DNA from: an uncultured Tenacibaculum sp.
Lineage (GTDB): Bacteria > Bacteroidota > Bacteroidia > Flavobacteriales > Flavobacteriaceae
DNA length: 64,000 bases
Reading direction: 5' to 3'
Assembly (NCBI GenBank): GCA_947498055.1
Contig: CANMJA010000012.1
Span: forward strand, 39,248 to 103,247
In this document: one piece after another, positions 1 to 8,800 of the stretch
How positions within the stretch are numbered: the first letter of the stretch is position 1
Layout of the letters: each line of letters starts with the position of its first letter
Program-made: the position numbers and the translations under genes
Notes under the pieces: model-generated
Seen by the model: the letters and a program-made list of their open reading frames with translations, nothing else
Told to the model about the DNA's origin: nothing
Databases searched by the model: none

Positions 1-1
1 T

Positions 2-355
2 TTTACAGCCAGAGATGTACAAGCAAAATGTAAAGAAAAAGGGTTGCCTTGGGAAAAAGCAAAAGCTTTTGATGGAAGTGCTATTGTTGGAGATTTTTAC
101 CCGAAAGAAGATTTTGATTTAGAAAATATATCTTTTCAATTAAAAAAGAATGAAAATATAGTACAAGACGGTAATACAAAAGCAATGCTTTGGAAAATAG
201 ATGAATTAATAAGCCATGTTTCTCAATATTTCACTTTAAAAAAAGGAGATATTATTTTTACTGGAACACCAGCTGGGGTTGGTAAAGTAAATGAAAACGA
301 TGTTTTAACAGGTGTAATAGAAGGAAAACAAGCTTTTCAAATTAAGGTTAAGTAA
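2..355 (+). CDS. FAH-family hydrolase, C-terminal part (5' truncated by window edge)
   Basis: The reading frame is open from the first bases of the window and ends at TAA 353-355, so only the last 117 residues are visible. They begin FTARDVQAKCKEKGLPW and include FDGSAIVGDF and FTGTPAGVGKV, which are typical of fumarylacetoacetate hydrolase (FAH) family proteins of the YcgM/acylpyruvase type. Family members use a divalent metal to hydrolyse or decarboxylate acylpyruvate-like compounds. The TTG at 44 is an internal Leu codon, not a start. The metal-binding glutamates lie upstream, outside the window, so the exact substrate cannot be judged. A small membrane protein gene follows after 3 bp. Confidence 0.85.
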   Translation, partial: FTARDVQAKCKEKGLPWEKAKAFDGSAIVGDFYPKEDFDLENISFQLKKNENIVQDGNTKAMLWKIDELISHVSQYFTLKKGDIIFTGTPAGVGKVNENDVLTGVIEGKQAFQIKVK

Positions 356-358
356 AAA

Positions 359-652
359 ATGATAATTTTATTCGTTTTTTTAGGGGTACTCATTAGTATT
401 GGTTTTATATTCAATAACCTAGCTAAAAGGCATAAAAAACAAAGGCTGAAGTATATATTATTAGGTGTATTTACTTTTATTTTAGGAGTTACCCTTTATA
501 TAGTTTTTTGTATGCTTTTTTGGAGACATTTGTTTACAATAAATAGATACCTCCATGAATGTTTGTCTTTCTTATTAGGAATTACAATTGCATTAGTAAT
601 GTATTTTACCTTAAAAAAAAGATGGAAAAAGACAAGAGAAATTAATAGATGA
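359..652 (+). CDS. Small hydrophobic membrane protein, unknown function
   Basis: The product has 97 residues and about three predicted membrane helices (roughly residues 1-20, 31-54 and 68-85), separated by basic loops such as KRHKKQRLK, and a strongly basic C-terminus (KKRWKKTREINR). The ATG lies 3 bp after the stop of the upstream FAH gene, so the two are probably co-transcribed. I recognise no family. The basic loops suggest cytoplasmic turns. It is most likely a lineage-specific inner-membrane protein. Confidence 0.6.
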   Translation: MIILFVFLGVLISIGFIFNNLAKRHKKQRLKYILLGVFTFILGVTLYIVFCMLFWRHLFTINRYLHECLSFLLGITIALVMYFTLKKRWKKTREINR

Positions 653-692
653 GATTGGAAGAGAATCAATTTTTTAATTAGGAACATAATAC

Positions 693-1934
693 ATGACAGC
701 AGAAATAATAACGATAGGAGATGAAATTCTCATAGGTCAAATTGTAGACACAAATTCGCAATGGATAGGGAAAGAATTAAATAAAATAGGTGTTTCTGTA
801 TATCAAATATCTTCTATTCAAGATGAAGAACAACATATTTTAAATGCTTTAAAAGAGGCTGAAAGTAGGGTAGATATTGTGATTATAACAGGAGGGTTAG
901 GTCCTACAAATGATGATATAACAAAAAAAACATTAGCTACTTATTTTAAAGATTTCAAATTAATAACTTATTCGGAAGTTACAGATCATATTAAAAATCT
1001 TTTTCAAAAATTTGACGTGCCTTATAATCATGAAGCTCAAAAAGGGCAAGCAATGCTACCTTCTAAAGCATCAGTATTACCTAATCGATTAGGTACAGCA
1101 CCAGGAATGTGGTTTTTTGAGAATAATACAGTTTTTGTTTCTATGCCAGGAGTTCCTTATGAAATGAAAGGATTGATGACATATGAAGTATTACCAAAAA
1201 TAAAAGAAGAATTTAAACTTCCTTTTATTATCCACAAAACAATACATACATACGGGCAAGGAGAAAGTAGTATCGCTAGTAGAATAGAAGAATGGGAGAA
1301 TAGTTTACCAAGTTTTATAAAGTTAGCATATCTTCCATCTTTTGGTAAAGTAAGATTACGACTTTCAGCAAAAGGAATAGATGAACAACATCTTAAAGAC
1401 ACCTTATCTATTGAAGTAGAAAAATTAAAAAAGCTGATTTCTGATATAATTTTAGGAGATGATGATGAAAGTATTGAAAAACAAGTGGGGAAGCTTTTAC
1501 AAGCTAAGCAACAAACATTATCTGTAGCAGAAAGCTTAACAGGAGGTAAATTAGGAGCTACACTAGTAGCTAATGCAGGAGCTTCTTCTTATTTTAAAGG
1601 AGGTTTTATAGTATATTCTTCTGAATTAAAACAAGAATTATTAAATATACCAAAGTCAGTAATAAACAAATATTCGGTTGTAAGTAAGGAGGTTGCAGAG
1701 TTGATGGCGATGAATGCTAGAGAAAAATTACAAACGAATTATGCAATAGCTGTAACAGGAAATGCAGGGCCTACAACAGATGATACCGAAAAAAATGTAG
1801 GTGTAGTATATATAGGTATTGCCTCTAAAGAAAATGTAGAAGTTCACGAATTTAATTTTGGATCTCCAAGAGAAAAAGTAATAAATAGAACCATAAATAA
1901 AGCGTTAGAACTATTGGTGAAAAAAATTATATAA
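693..1934 (+). CDS. cinA: CinA family nicotinamide-nucleotide amidase
   Basis: At 413 residues this is a full-length two-domain CinA. The N-terminal MoaB/Mog-like (MoCF) domain opens with TAEIITIGDEILIG and carries GGLGPTNDD at residues 67-75. The C-terminal PncC/CinA_C domain carries SVAESLTGGKLGA at residues 277-289 and a later TGNAGPTTDD. PncC domains deamidate nicotinamide mononucleotide to nicotinate mononucleotide in pyridine-nucleotide salvage; the N-terminal domain has ADP-ribose pyrophosphatase activity in some homologues. The gene sits 40 bp after the small membrane protein gene and is followed by the rpmB promoter, so it probably ends the first operon. Confidence 0.95.
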   Translation: MTAEIITIGDEILIGQIVDTNSQWIGKELNKIGVSVYQISSIQDEEQHILNALKEAESRVDIVIITGGLGPTNDDITKKTLATYFKDFKLITYSEVTDHIKNLFQKFDVPYNHEAQKGQAMLPSKASVLPNRLGTAPGMWFFENNTVFVSMPGVPYEMKGLMTYEVLPKIKEEFKLPFIIHKTIHTYGQGESSIASRIEEWENSLPSFIKLAYLPSFGKVRLRLSAKGIDEQHLKDTLSIEVEKLKKLISDIILGDDDESIEKQVGKLLQAKQQTLSVAESLTGGKLGATLVANAGASSYFKGGFIVYSSELKQELLNIPKSVINKYSVVSKEVAELMAMNAREKLQTNYAIAVTGNAGPTTDDTEKNVGVVYIGIASKENVEVHEFNFGSPREKVINRTINKALELLVKKII

Positions 1935-1952
1935 AATTAACGTTAATATATT

Positions 1953-1984
1953 TTGTTTTTTATAGCTAAAAGTTCGTATATTTG
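1953..1984 (+). promoter_or_regulatory. Bacteroidetes-type promoter of the rpmB operon
   Basis: A -7 element TATATTTG at 1977-1984 matches the consensus TAnnTTTG, and a -33 TTG lies at 1953-1955, 21 nt upstream, the spacing expected for the primary sigma factor of Bacteroidota. The rpmB start codon follows 38 bp downstream. Confidence 0.7.
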
Positions 1985-2022
1985 CACCTCGTTTAGAAAT
2001 AACACTAAAAACTGTCAAGAAG

Positions 2023-2262
2023 ATGTCTAGAGTTTGTGAATTAACAGGAAAAAAAGCAATGGTAGGTAATAACGTATCTCACGCTTTAAACAGAACAAAA
2101 AGAAAATTCAACGCTAATTTAATGACTAAGCGTTTTTATATACCAGAAGAAGATAAATGGGTAACTTTAAAAGTATCTGCTTCTGCATTAAAGAACATTA
2201 ATAAAAAAGGAATCTCTGCTGTTATTAAGGAAGCAAGAGCTAAAGGTTTCTTAACTAAATAA
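2023..2262 (+). CDS. rpmB: 50S ribosomal protein L28
   Basis: The 79-residue product starts [21 protein letters not shown], the diagnostic L28 N-terminus with a CxxTGK motif. L28 is a large-subunit protein needed for late 50S assembly. The gene leads a compact operon with rpmG 27 bp downstream and a DUF4295 gene, a conserved flavobacterial arrangement. A strong -7 element lies just upstream and an intrinsic terminator follows the third gene. Confidence 0.98.
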   Translation: MSRVCELTGKKAMVGNNVSHALNRTKRKFNANLMTKRFYIPEEDKWVTLKVSASALKNINKKGISAVIKEARAKGFLTK

Positions 2263-2289
2263 TTCCTTACCAGATAAAATTTTACACAG

Positions 2290-2472
2290 ATGGCAAAAAA
2301 AGGAAACAGAGTTCAGGTAATATTAGAGTGTACTGAGCATAAAGCATCAGGGCAACCAGGAACTTCTCGTTACATTACGACAAAGAATAAAAAGAATACT
2401 CCAGACAGAATGGAATTGAAGAAATTCAATCCAATCTTAAAGAAGATGACAGTTCACAAAGAAATTAAATAA
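2290..2472 (+). CDS. rpmG: 50S ribosomal protein L33
   Basis: The 60-residue product starts [18 protein letters not shown] and contains [25 protein letters not shown] L33 sequence. The zinc-ribbon cysteine pairs are absent: one Cys is present in ECTEH, but no CxxC pairs, so it is the zinc-independent C-minus type. It is co-transcribed with rpmB and followed after 8 bp by the DUF4295 gene. Confidence 0.97.
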   Translation: MAKKGNRVQVILECTEHKASGQPGTSRYITTKNKKNTPDRMELKKFNPILKKMTVHKEIK

Positions 2473-2480
2473 GTAGGAAC

Positions 2481-2633
2481 ATGGCAAAGAAATCAGTAGC
2501 AACATTACAAACAGGTTCAAAAAGATTAACCAAAGCTATCAAAATGGTAAAATCTCCTAAAAGTGGAGCTTATACATTTGTAGAAGCAATTATGGATCCT
2601 ACACAAGTTAAAGACTTTTTAGCAAAAAAGTAA
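2481..2633 (+). CDS. DUF4295 family small basic protein
   Basis: This short frame encodes 50 residues beginning MAKKSVATLQTGSKRLTKAI and ending in TQVKDFLAKK. It matches the small basic DUF4295 proteins that in Bacteroidetes follow rpmG almost invariably. The ATG lies 8 bp after the rpmG stop and an intrinsic terminator follows within 30 bp. Its position in the operon and basic charge suggest a ribosome-associated role, but this is inference and I know of no demonstrated function. Confidence 0.9.
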   Translation: MAKKSVATLQTGSKRLTKAIKMVKSPKSGAYTFVEAIMDPTQVKDFLAKK

Positions 2634-2660
2634 TTCTTGTATATACAGTTTAAAGAAAAG

Positions 2661-2689
2661 CTACTTTCATGTTTGAAAGTAGTTTTTTT
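2661..2689 (+). terminator. Intrinsic terminator of rpmB-rpmG-DUF4295
   Basis: Perfect 9-bp arms CTACTTTCA / TGAAAGTAG are separated by a short loop and followed by a run of seven T. Confidence 0.85.
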
Positions 2690-2810
2690 GTTTTAAAAAG
2701 GGTACTTTTGAATATAAAAGTCTTACAAGAGTATATTTAATGACAATTTGACTGTAATTTAAGTATGGTACGATTTTTAACACCTAACCAAATGAACATA
2801 CTAGTTAACT

Positions 2811-3764
2811 ATGAGTTTTTTTAAAAAAATATTTTCGAAAGAGAAGAAGGAGACACTCGATAAAGGATTAGAAAAATCGAAACAAAGTTTTTTTTCTAAA
2901 CTATCTAAAGCGGTAGCAGGTAAATCTAAGGTAGATGATGATGTTTTAGATAATTTAGAGGAGGTATTAGTGTCTTCTGATGTTGGTGTAGATACCACAT
3001 TAAAAATTATTGATAGAATAGAAGCAAGAGTAGCAAAGGATAAGTATTTAGGAACAGAAGAGTTAAATCAAATACTTAGAGAAGAAATTGCGGGTTTACT
3101 GTCTGAAACTAATTTAGGAAATGAAACAGAGTTTACAATTCCAGAAAATAAAAAACCTTATGTTTTAATGGTTGTTGGTGTAAATGGTGTTGGTAAAACA
3201 ACTACTATTGGAAAGCTAGCTTCTCAGTTTAAAAAGAAGGGATTAAAAGTAGTTTTAGGAGCAGCAGATACCTTTAGAGCAGCAGCTATAGATCAATTAC
3301 AAGTTTGGGCAGATAGAGTAGAAGTACCTATTATTAAACAAGAAATGGGCTCTGATCCTGCTTCTGTAGCTTTTGATACCTTACAATCTGGGGTAAACCA
3401 AGGAGCAGATGTTATTATTATAGATACAGCTGGCCGTTTACACAATAAAGTTAATTTAATGAATGAATTAACTAAAATTAAACGCGTTATGCAAAAGGTA
3501 ATTGCAGATGCACCACACGATGTTTTATTGGTTTTAGATGGTTCTACAGGGCAAAATGCTTTTGAACAAGCAAAACATTTTACTAAAGCAACAGAAGTAA
3601 CTTCTTTGGCAGTAACAAAATTAGATGGTACTGCAAAAGGTGGAGTAGTAATTGGTATTTCAGATCAATTTCAAATTCCTGTAAAATATATTGGAGTAGG
3701 AGAAGGTATAGATGATTTACAGGTATTTAATAAACATGAATTTGTAGATAGTTTTTTTAAATAG
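2811..3764 (+). CDS. ftsY: Signal recognition particle receptor FtsY
   Basis: The 317-residue NG-domain GTPase has P-loop GVNGVGKTT at residues 123-131, DTFRAAA at 153-159, DTAGR at 205-209 and TKLDGTAKGG near 268. FtsY docks SRP-ribosome complexes at the inner membrane. The acidic A domain of E. coli FtsY is missing and replaced by a short basic N-terminus (MSFFKKIFSKEKK), as is usual in Bacteroidetes. The gene has its own leader of about 120 bp after the ribosomal-protein terminator, and a bidirectional terminator separates it from the convergent hydrolase gene. In many flavobacteria it neighbours rimO, which here lies 5 kb away with a block of envelope genes between them. Confidence 0.97.
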   Translation: MSFFKKIFSKEKKETLDKGLEKSKQSFFSKLSKAVAGKSKVDDDVLDNLEEVLVSSDVGVDTTLKIIDRIEARVAKDKYLGTEELNQILREEIAGLLSETNLGNETEFTIPENKKPYVLMVVGVNGVGKTTTIGKLASQFKKKGLKVVLGAADTFRAAAIDQLQVWADRVEVPIIKQEMGSDPASVAFDTLQSGVNQGADVIIIDTAGRLHNKVNLMNELTKIKRVMQKVIADAPHDVLLVLDGSTGQNAFEQAKHFTKATEVTSLAVTKLDGTAKGGVVIGISDQFQIPVKYIGVGEGIDDLQVFNKHEFVDSFFK

Positions 3765-3788
3765 ATTAGAACTTTTTGACTAATATAA

Positions 3789-3825
3789 AAAAAGCTACTT
3801 TCTTTAAAAGAGAGTAGCTTTTATA
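3789..3825. terminator. Bidirectional terminator between ftsY and the convergent hydrolase gene
   Basis: The arms AAAAGCTACT and AGTAGCTTTT enclose a short A/T-rich loop. A runs on the left and T runs on the right allow it to act for transcripts arriving from either side. Confidence 0.8.
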
Positions 3826-3831
3826 TATAAA

Positions 3832-5217
3832 CTATTTTTTAGTTATATACTTAGCAGTTTTGTTAAAGTACATGAGTAGAAAAGTTAGCATTAAAAATAA
3901 TGCTATTAAAATAATACTATATCCACTTGCAGGGTCAAACTGTAAAGCAGTTTTTAAATCTACTCCGTTAAGTTTAGGGAAAATATTTATAAAAGTAATA
4001 CATATAATTAGTCCTAAAATTAAGAATAAATTAGGTAGTATTTTTTTAGAAAACTGTATTGGAAATTTTAATCTTTTCCACTTCATAAATTGAAACAAAA
4101 AGACAAGTGCCAAAACAAAAGCAATAAAAGGTAAATTTCTATAATATTGGAAAGATGATTTATTATTAAATTTTTGGTTTAATAGAATGCTTGCAATACC
4201 ATCAATAATTTCGGCATCAGGAGCTTGGTTTGAGTTAATTAATACGACAATAGCCTTATTAATAGAAGGCAGTATATACATGCTAGATTCAAAGCTTTTA
4301 TTTGTCCCGTAATGATAAAATATATCATTAACAATTCGCCATCCAAATCCATAATTAGATTTTTTATTTGCAGTAAACAATCGTTTGATAGAATTACTAT
4401 TTAAAGTAGAATTTGTATTATTATTATAGCTATTCATCAAATTCCTTAAATAGCTAGACATATCATTTGCTGAACTCGATATTAATCCTGAAGGGATTTC
4501 TTGACGATGAAAACTCTTGTTAAATTTTATACTTGGATAGTATAAAAAATATTGATAACTATCGATCAATTTTGGAGTTATGTTAGCTGATGTATCATCT
4601 AAATTCATAGGTTTAGTAATATGAATTTCTAAACATTCTTTATAACTCTTACCAGTTGTATTTTCGATTATTAAACCTAACAATCTGTAGTTTGCATTAG
4701 AATATTCATAACGTAATTCTGAAGAACCAACTAAATCAATTTTTTTTAGTACTTCAGTGTAATATTGAGTATAATCAAAATCACTATTACTTTCTAAAAA
4801 AGTACTTCCTATCTCAGTACTTATTCCAGAAGTATGCTGCAATAAATCCTTAATAGTAACCTTATCAGAGATTTTTTTGCTTTTATAAGTAAACCATTTT
4901 AAGAATTTATATACAGGATCATTAATATTTAATACCCCTTTTTCTTCCAAAACAAGTGTAAGTAATGCAGTAAAAGATTTTGTGTTGGATCCAATTAAGT
5001 ATTTATCTCCTTTTTTAGCATTTCCAAAGTGTTTTAAGTAAACGGTTTTGTTTTCATCTGTTATTGCTACAGCTATACTTGGTGAATTGTAATACTCTCT
5101 TTTGCTTTTAACGAACTCATTTATTTGATTAATCTTTTTTTGAGAAAGCTCTGAGTCATTTTGTGAGAATATAGAAATAAAAGTTAAAAAGGATAATAGT
5201 AATAAGATAGTTTTCAT
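3832..5217 (-). CDS. Secreted/membrane serine hydrolase of the beta-lactamase (class C/PBP) fold
   Basis: The product has 461 residues with a Sec signal peptide (residues 1-19, ending FSQN). The SxxK nucleophile motif is SNTK at residues 77-80 and the second motif YSN at 172-174. The third KTG-like motif appears degenerate (HYGT near residue 300). After the catalytic domain, three hydrophobic segments at about 360-377, 390-410 and 430-450 anchor the C-terminus in the membrane. This build (catalytic domain plus C-terminal helices) is common in Bacteroidetes members annotated as beta-lactamase family or class C-related hydrolases. They may act as peptidases or esterases, and antibiotic resistance should not be assumed. 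The gene stands alone between the ftsY terminator and a LytTR operon. Confidence 0.85.
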   Translation of the reverse strand: MKTILLLLSFLTFISIFSQNDSELSQKKINQINEFVKSKREYYNSPSIAVAITDENKTVYLKHFGNAKKGDKYLIGSNTKSFTALLTLVLEEKGVLNINDPVYKFLKWFTYKSKKISDKVTIKDLLQHTSGISTEIGSTFLESNSDFDYTQYYTEVLKKIDLVGSSELRYEYSNANYRLLGLIIENTTGKSYKECLEIHITKPMNLDDTSANITPKLIDSYQYFLYYPSIKFNKSFHRQEIPSGLISSSANDMSSYLRNLMNSYNNNTNSTLNSNSIKRLFTANKKSNYGFGWRIVNDIFYHYGTNKSFESSMYILPSINKAIVVLINSNQAPDAEIIDGIASILLNQKFNNKSSFQYYRNLPFIAFVLALVFLFQFMKWKRLKFPIQFSKKILPNLFLILGLIICITFINIFPKLNGVDLKTALQFDPASGYSIILIALFLMLTFLLMYFNKTAKYITKK

Positions 5218-5326
5218 AGAATAAATTAGTTTTTAATTTTTAACGAGCTAAAAGTATATCTATGAATTTATTTATTATCACTTAAGAGGTGTTTAGGTGT
5301 TAAATAACAGTTTTTAGGTGCGAAAT

Positions 5327-6106
5327 TTATATAGCTGAAAGATTATTTTTATAGTTTTTAGAAATAGGAATTTCTATATGACTAAGAAAAATAGTATTTG
5401 AGTCTTTCCAAGATTTAAAGTGTGACGGATTAATTAAATGCGAACGATGTACTTGTACTAAAAAAGATATCTCTGAGTTGATTTTCTTTAACGATGATCG
5501 TATTAATTTCGATTGTATCGTATTATTTTCAATAAAAAACACTTCTACATAATTCTGAGACTTGGAAATACATACTAAATCTGCTTTTTTAATTTTTAAA
5601 ATATCTAATTTATATTCTCCTCTAATAATTAATTTTTCTTCTTCTTTATTCTTTTCTATAATTTCCACAACTTCCTTCTTATATTCTTCAGGAAGGAATC
5701 GGAGTGTTATACTCCTTCCAAAAATAATGATAGGAGTAAAAATAATGGCGGACTTTAAAACAGCAATAGAAAATTCATTGAATGTTAAAATGCCATTTAA
5801 AAATGGACTTTTGTAATACAAATAGCTAAATATTAAATTTATTAAAAGGAAGAATAGAATTGAAAATACCTCAAGAATTATATTCCATTTATAACTTATT
5901 TGATAAATTGAATCTTGGACCATTGCTGTAATAAAATAACATATAAAAGCTATAAGGCTAAAACCAACACTTAAAAAAGTCCACCAAGAATAATCACCAG
6001 TAGTTCCATCAAAGGGTTTTATGTAGAAAGTGAAAACAAAAATCCAAATACAAATAAAGAGGCCAACAAAAGTATGATGTTTAAGCGAAGGATTTAGTTT
6101 ATTCAT
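5327..6106 (-). CDS. Membrane-anchored LytTR-type transcription regulator
   Basis: The 259-residue protein has four hydrophobic segments in its first half (about residues 14-30, 40-62, 75-95 and 108-130) and a C-terminal LytTR DNA-binding domain at about 160-259 (ADLVCISKSQNYVEVFF, then SLKKI and VQVHRSHLINPSH). There is no receiver domain, so it is not a classical response regulator. The membrane part presumably senses an envelope signal directly. Its ATG overlaps the stop of the upstream lipoprotein gene (ATGA, 4 bp), implying translational coupling. The targets are unknown. Confidence 0.85.
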   Translation of the reverse strand: MNKLNPSLKHHTFVGLFICIWIFVFTFYIKPFDGTTGDYSWWTFLSVGFSLIAFICYFITAMVQDSIYQISYKWNIILEVFSILFFLLINLIFSYLYYKSPFLNGILTFNEFSIAVLKSAIIFTPIIIFGRSITLRFLPEEYKKEVVEIIEKNKEEEKLIIRGEYKLDILKIKKADLVCISKSQNYVEVFFIENNTIQSKLIRSSLKKINSEISFLVQVHRSHLINPSHFKSWKDSNTIFLSHIEIPISKNYKNNLSAI

Positions 6107-7017
6107 TTGGTTTTTTTAGTAATAAAACCATCAAAAACATAACCAATCTTCCAATTGTTATCACTATAATTTTCAACTTTAACCCAATTTCCTTTAACTA
6201 ATTGTAAATCATCGTAAAGTTCAAGCCTATGATCAGTAATTTTTTCAACGATAATTTGAGAATTGTAAGGGAATTTATCAATTTTCTTCCCTTTCAAACT
6301 AGGTTGATCACGAACAACTAGCCCTTTTTTTGCAGTAACACAATAACTATTATTGGTTAATTCTATTTTATCGGTTATTATAAATCCATTCCAAAGTAGC
6401 TTTTTATATCTATTAATAGCGTTTAATACTATTTTTGATTGTACATAATTAAACGTTTTTTCAATAGCATAAATCGTGTTTTTTTTACCAAATCTATAAC
6501 TGTATTCTGGCTCTCCACTTTCTACAGCACTATAATCTATATCTGGTAGTGAAATATAATTACCATTAGTAGTTTCTAGTATATATTTTTTGGTTATTGA
6601 ACAACCACATATACATTCATCAATATCTATATAAATAATTCTTTTTACATTATCTAAATTATGGTTAGTTATTTCCATTACTTTAGCATCATTGTCATAG
6701 GATTCAACATCAACTTTTATTTCTGTAATGATTTCTCCGTTTGCATGTTTAAGAAAAATTGTTCTTTCAGTATCGGAAAAATCAATATTTTTTTTACCAA
6801 TCTTTGTTAAATAGAAATCTTTAGAAACAACAGTTTTTTCTTTAATAAAGTTGTAAACCTCTTTTAATACACGTTTAGGTGCACGCTTTTCTTCTGGTGT
6901 TGGTATTTCAGAAATTTTAGGAGCAGTTTTGACCTTTATACTCTCTGCTTTATTTCCTGTTTTACAAGAAGTCAATATTAAGAAAAAAAGGATTAGTATT
7001 ATTTTTTTTTGATTCAT
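6103..7017 (-). CDS. Lipoprotein with C-terminal SH3-like domain
   Basis: From the ATG at 7017 the product is 304 residues and begins MNQKKIILILFFLILTSCKTG, a good lipoprotein signal with lipobox LTSC. A longer in-frame start at 7080 would bury the signal, so I prefer the internal ATG. The last 65 residues (SYCVTAKKGLVVRDQPS onward) look like a bacterial SH3 domain, often a cell-wall or ligand-binding module. The middle contains a CICGC cysteine cluster (DIDECICGCSITKKY). It is translationally coupled to the membrane LytTR regulator downstream, so it may be the periplasmic sensor or ligand of that regulator (inference). Confidence 0.75.
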   Translation of the reverse strand: MNQKKIILILFFLILTSCKTGNKAESIKVKTAPKISEIPTPEEKRAPKRVLKEVYNFIKEKTVVSKDFYLTKIGKKNIDFSDTERTIFLKHANGEIITEIKVDVESYDNDAKVMEITNHNLDNVKRIIYIDIDECICGCSITKKYILETTNGNYISLPDIDYSAVESGEPEYSYRFGKKNTIYAIEKTFNYVQSKIVLNAINRYKKLLWNGFIITDKIELTNNSYCVTAKKGLVVRDQPSLKGKKIDKFPYNSQIIVEKITDHRLELYDDLQLVKGNWVKVENYSDNNWKIGYVFDGFITKKTK

Positions 7018-7109
7018 AACTACATGACTAACATATTCAAATATAGTATATTTATACTTTTTCAATGAAAAACTGTACAAAAACTAGTATTTTAAAATTA
7101 TATTTAATA

Positions 7110-8756
7110 ATGAAAACATATCTACTACCACTTATTTTTCTGTTTACAATAATAGGATGTAAAACAGAAAAAAACACTGAAGAAAAAATAGAAGTTAAAC
7201 ATTTTAAAAAATACGAAGAAGCTTCAGAAATAGAAGCACAAAAAAAACACGAAAACCCAAGAATGAAATTTAAAAGTATACAATCTAAATTTTTAGATAT
7301 GAATACTGTTTTTAAACCTTTTCATAAAGAACTATCCAAATTTTCTAAAGAAAAATATGAAGCCCTTAAACCATTAATTTTAGAACAAACAATACCTTCA
7401 ATTCAACAAAAAATAAAAGAAGGGAAACTAAGTTATGAAAAACTAACATTATTCTATTTGTATCGAATTAGAAAATTTGAAAGTGATAGCACCAAATATT
7501 TAAATGCAATTATCAGTTTAAATCCTGAAGTAATAAACGAAGCTAAAAAGAAAGATGCAGAGTTAAAAAATAAAAAAACACCAAACGAATCGGTATTTGG
7601 AATGCCTATCTTATTAAAAGATAATATAAATACTAATAATTTACCAACTACTGCTGGTGCAGTAGTTTTAAAAGATAACAGAACTGAAAATGCTTTTATA
7701 GTTGATAAATTAAAAGAGAATGGCGCATTAATTTTAGGAAAAGTAAACTTGAGTGAATGGGCGTATTATTTCTGCGCTGGTTGTCCATTAGGATATAGTG
7801 CTGTAGGCGGACAAACATTAAATCCATATGGAAGAAAAATATTTGAAACAGGAGGTTCTAGTGCAGGAAGCGGTGTGGCAACTGCTGCTAATTATGCCGT
7901 TGCAACTATAGGAACAGAAACTGCAGGATCGATTACATCACCCTCTAGTCAAAATTCTGTTGTAGGATTAAAACCAACGATAGGTTTGTTAAGTAGATCG
8001 GGTATTGTACCTATTTCGAGTACATTAGATACGCCAGGACCAATGACAAAAAATGTCATAGACAACTTTATTTTATTAAAAGCAATGTTAGGTTTAGATA
8101 AAAAAGATACAAAGTCTTTTGAACTTTCTAATGTGGAAAGCGAGCTTACAAAAGCTAGTTTTACAGGAAAACGATTTGGAGTATTTAAAGAACTATTAAA
8201 CGATTCTATTTACAAGAAAACGATTCATTTGTTACAAGATTTAGTAGAAGTAGTGGAGATTTCGCCGAAACAAGAAAGTTTAGAAGGATTTCTTACGTTA
8301 TTAAATATAGATATGAAACATGATTTACCAGATTATTTAGAAGGGAAAAATGTATCTGTAAAATCGGTGAAAGATATTGTAGCGTTTAATAAAAAAGATT
8401 CTTTGAAAAGAGCAGCTTACGGACAACAATTATTTGAAGGCATTGTAAATGATTCTACAACTATGAATGCATTTAAAACAATAAAACAGAATTTAAACCA
8501 ATCTGGAATAAATTATTTTAGTGCTTTTAAAGAAGAGAATTTAGAGGTTATTTTATCCATAAATAATTACCATTCTGCATATTCAGCAGTTGCAGAATAT
8601 CCAAATTTAACCATTCCTATGGGGTATAAAAAGAACGGAGAACCAATTAGTTTAACCTTTATTGGAAAACCAAAATCTGAGTTTTATTTACTTTCATTAG
8701 GTTTGGCTTACGAAAAATTAAGGAAAGTTAGAAAATTACCTAAAGGTTATGAGTAA
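7110..8756 (+). CDS. Amidase-signature family lipoprotein
   Basis: Starting at 7110 gives a 548-residue lipoprotein (MKTYLLPLIFLFTIIGCK, lipobox TIIGC); an upstream in-frame ATG at 7065 would add 15 residues in front of the signal. The amidase-signature domain shows Lys170 in LLKDNIN, the GGSSAGSG loop at 248-255 and the nucleophile region AGSITSPSS near 272-280. This gives a recognisable Lys-Ser-Ser triad (K170, S250 or S251, S274). The usual GTDTGGSIR motif reads GTETAGSIT here, an unusual variant. Family members hydrolyse amides; a periplasmic location suggests a role on exogenous or envelope amides. It is divergently transcribed from the SH3 lipoprotein gene. Confidence 0.88.
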   Translation: MKTYLLPLIFLFTIIGCKTEKNTEEKIEVKHFKKYEEASEIEAQKKHENPRMKFKSIQSKFLDMNTVFKPFHKELSKFSKEKYEALKPLILEQTIPSIQQKIKEGKLSYEKLTLFYLYRIRKFESDSTKYLNAIISLNPEVINEAKKKDAELKNKKTPNESVFGMPILLKDNINTNNLPTTAGAVVLKDNRTENAFIVDKLKENGALILGKVNLSEWAYYFCAGCPLGYSAVGGQTLNPYGRKIFETGGSSAGSGVATAANYAVATIGTETAGSITSPSSQNSVVGLKPTIGLLSRSGIVPISSTLDTPGPMTKNVIDNFILLKAMLGLDKKDTKSFELSNVESELTKASFTGKRFGVFKELLNDSIYKKTIHLLQDLVEVVEISPKQESLEGFLTLLNIDMKHDLPDYLEGKNVSVKSVKDIVAFNKKDSLKRAAYGQQLFEGIVNDSTTMNAFKTIKQNLNQSGINYFSAFKEENLEVILSINNYHSAYSAVAEYPNLTIPMGYKKNGEPISLTFIGKPKSEFYLLSLGLAYEKLRKVRKLPKGYE

Positions 8757-8773
8757 TTTTAATGAAATAGAAG

Positions 8774-8781
8774 TATTTTTG
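8774..8781 (+). promoter_or_regulatory. -7 promoter element of rimO
   Basis: TATTTTTG fits TAnnTTTG exactly, 19 bp upstream of the rimO ATG. No clear -33 TTG is visible, so only the -7 element is claimed. Confidence 0.5.
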
Positions 8782-8800
8782 CACACTGATTTTTAATTAT

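Noticed and set aside
3832..5217. Beta-lactamase resistance gene
   Set aside because: SxxK and YSN motifs only show the fold; the C-terminal membrane helices and degenerate third motif do not support an antibiotic-resistance call.
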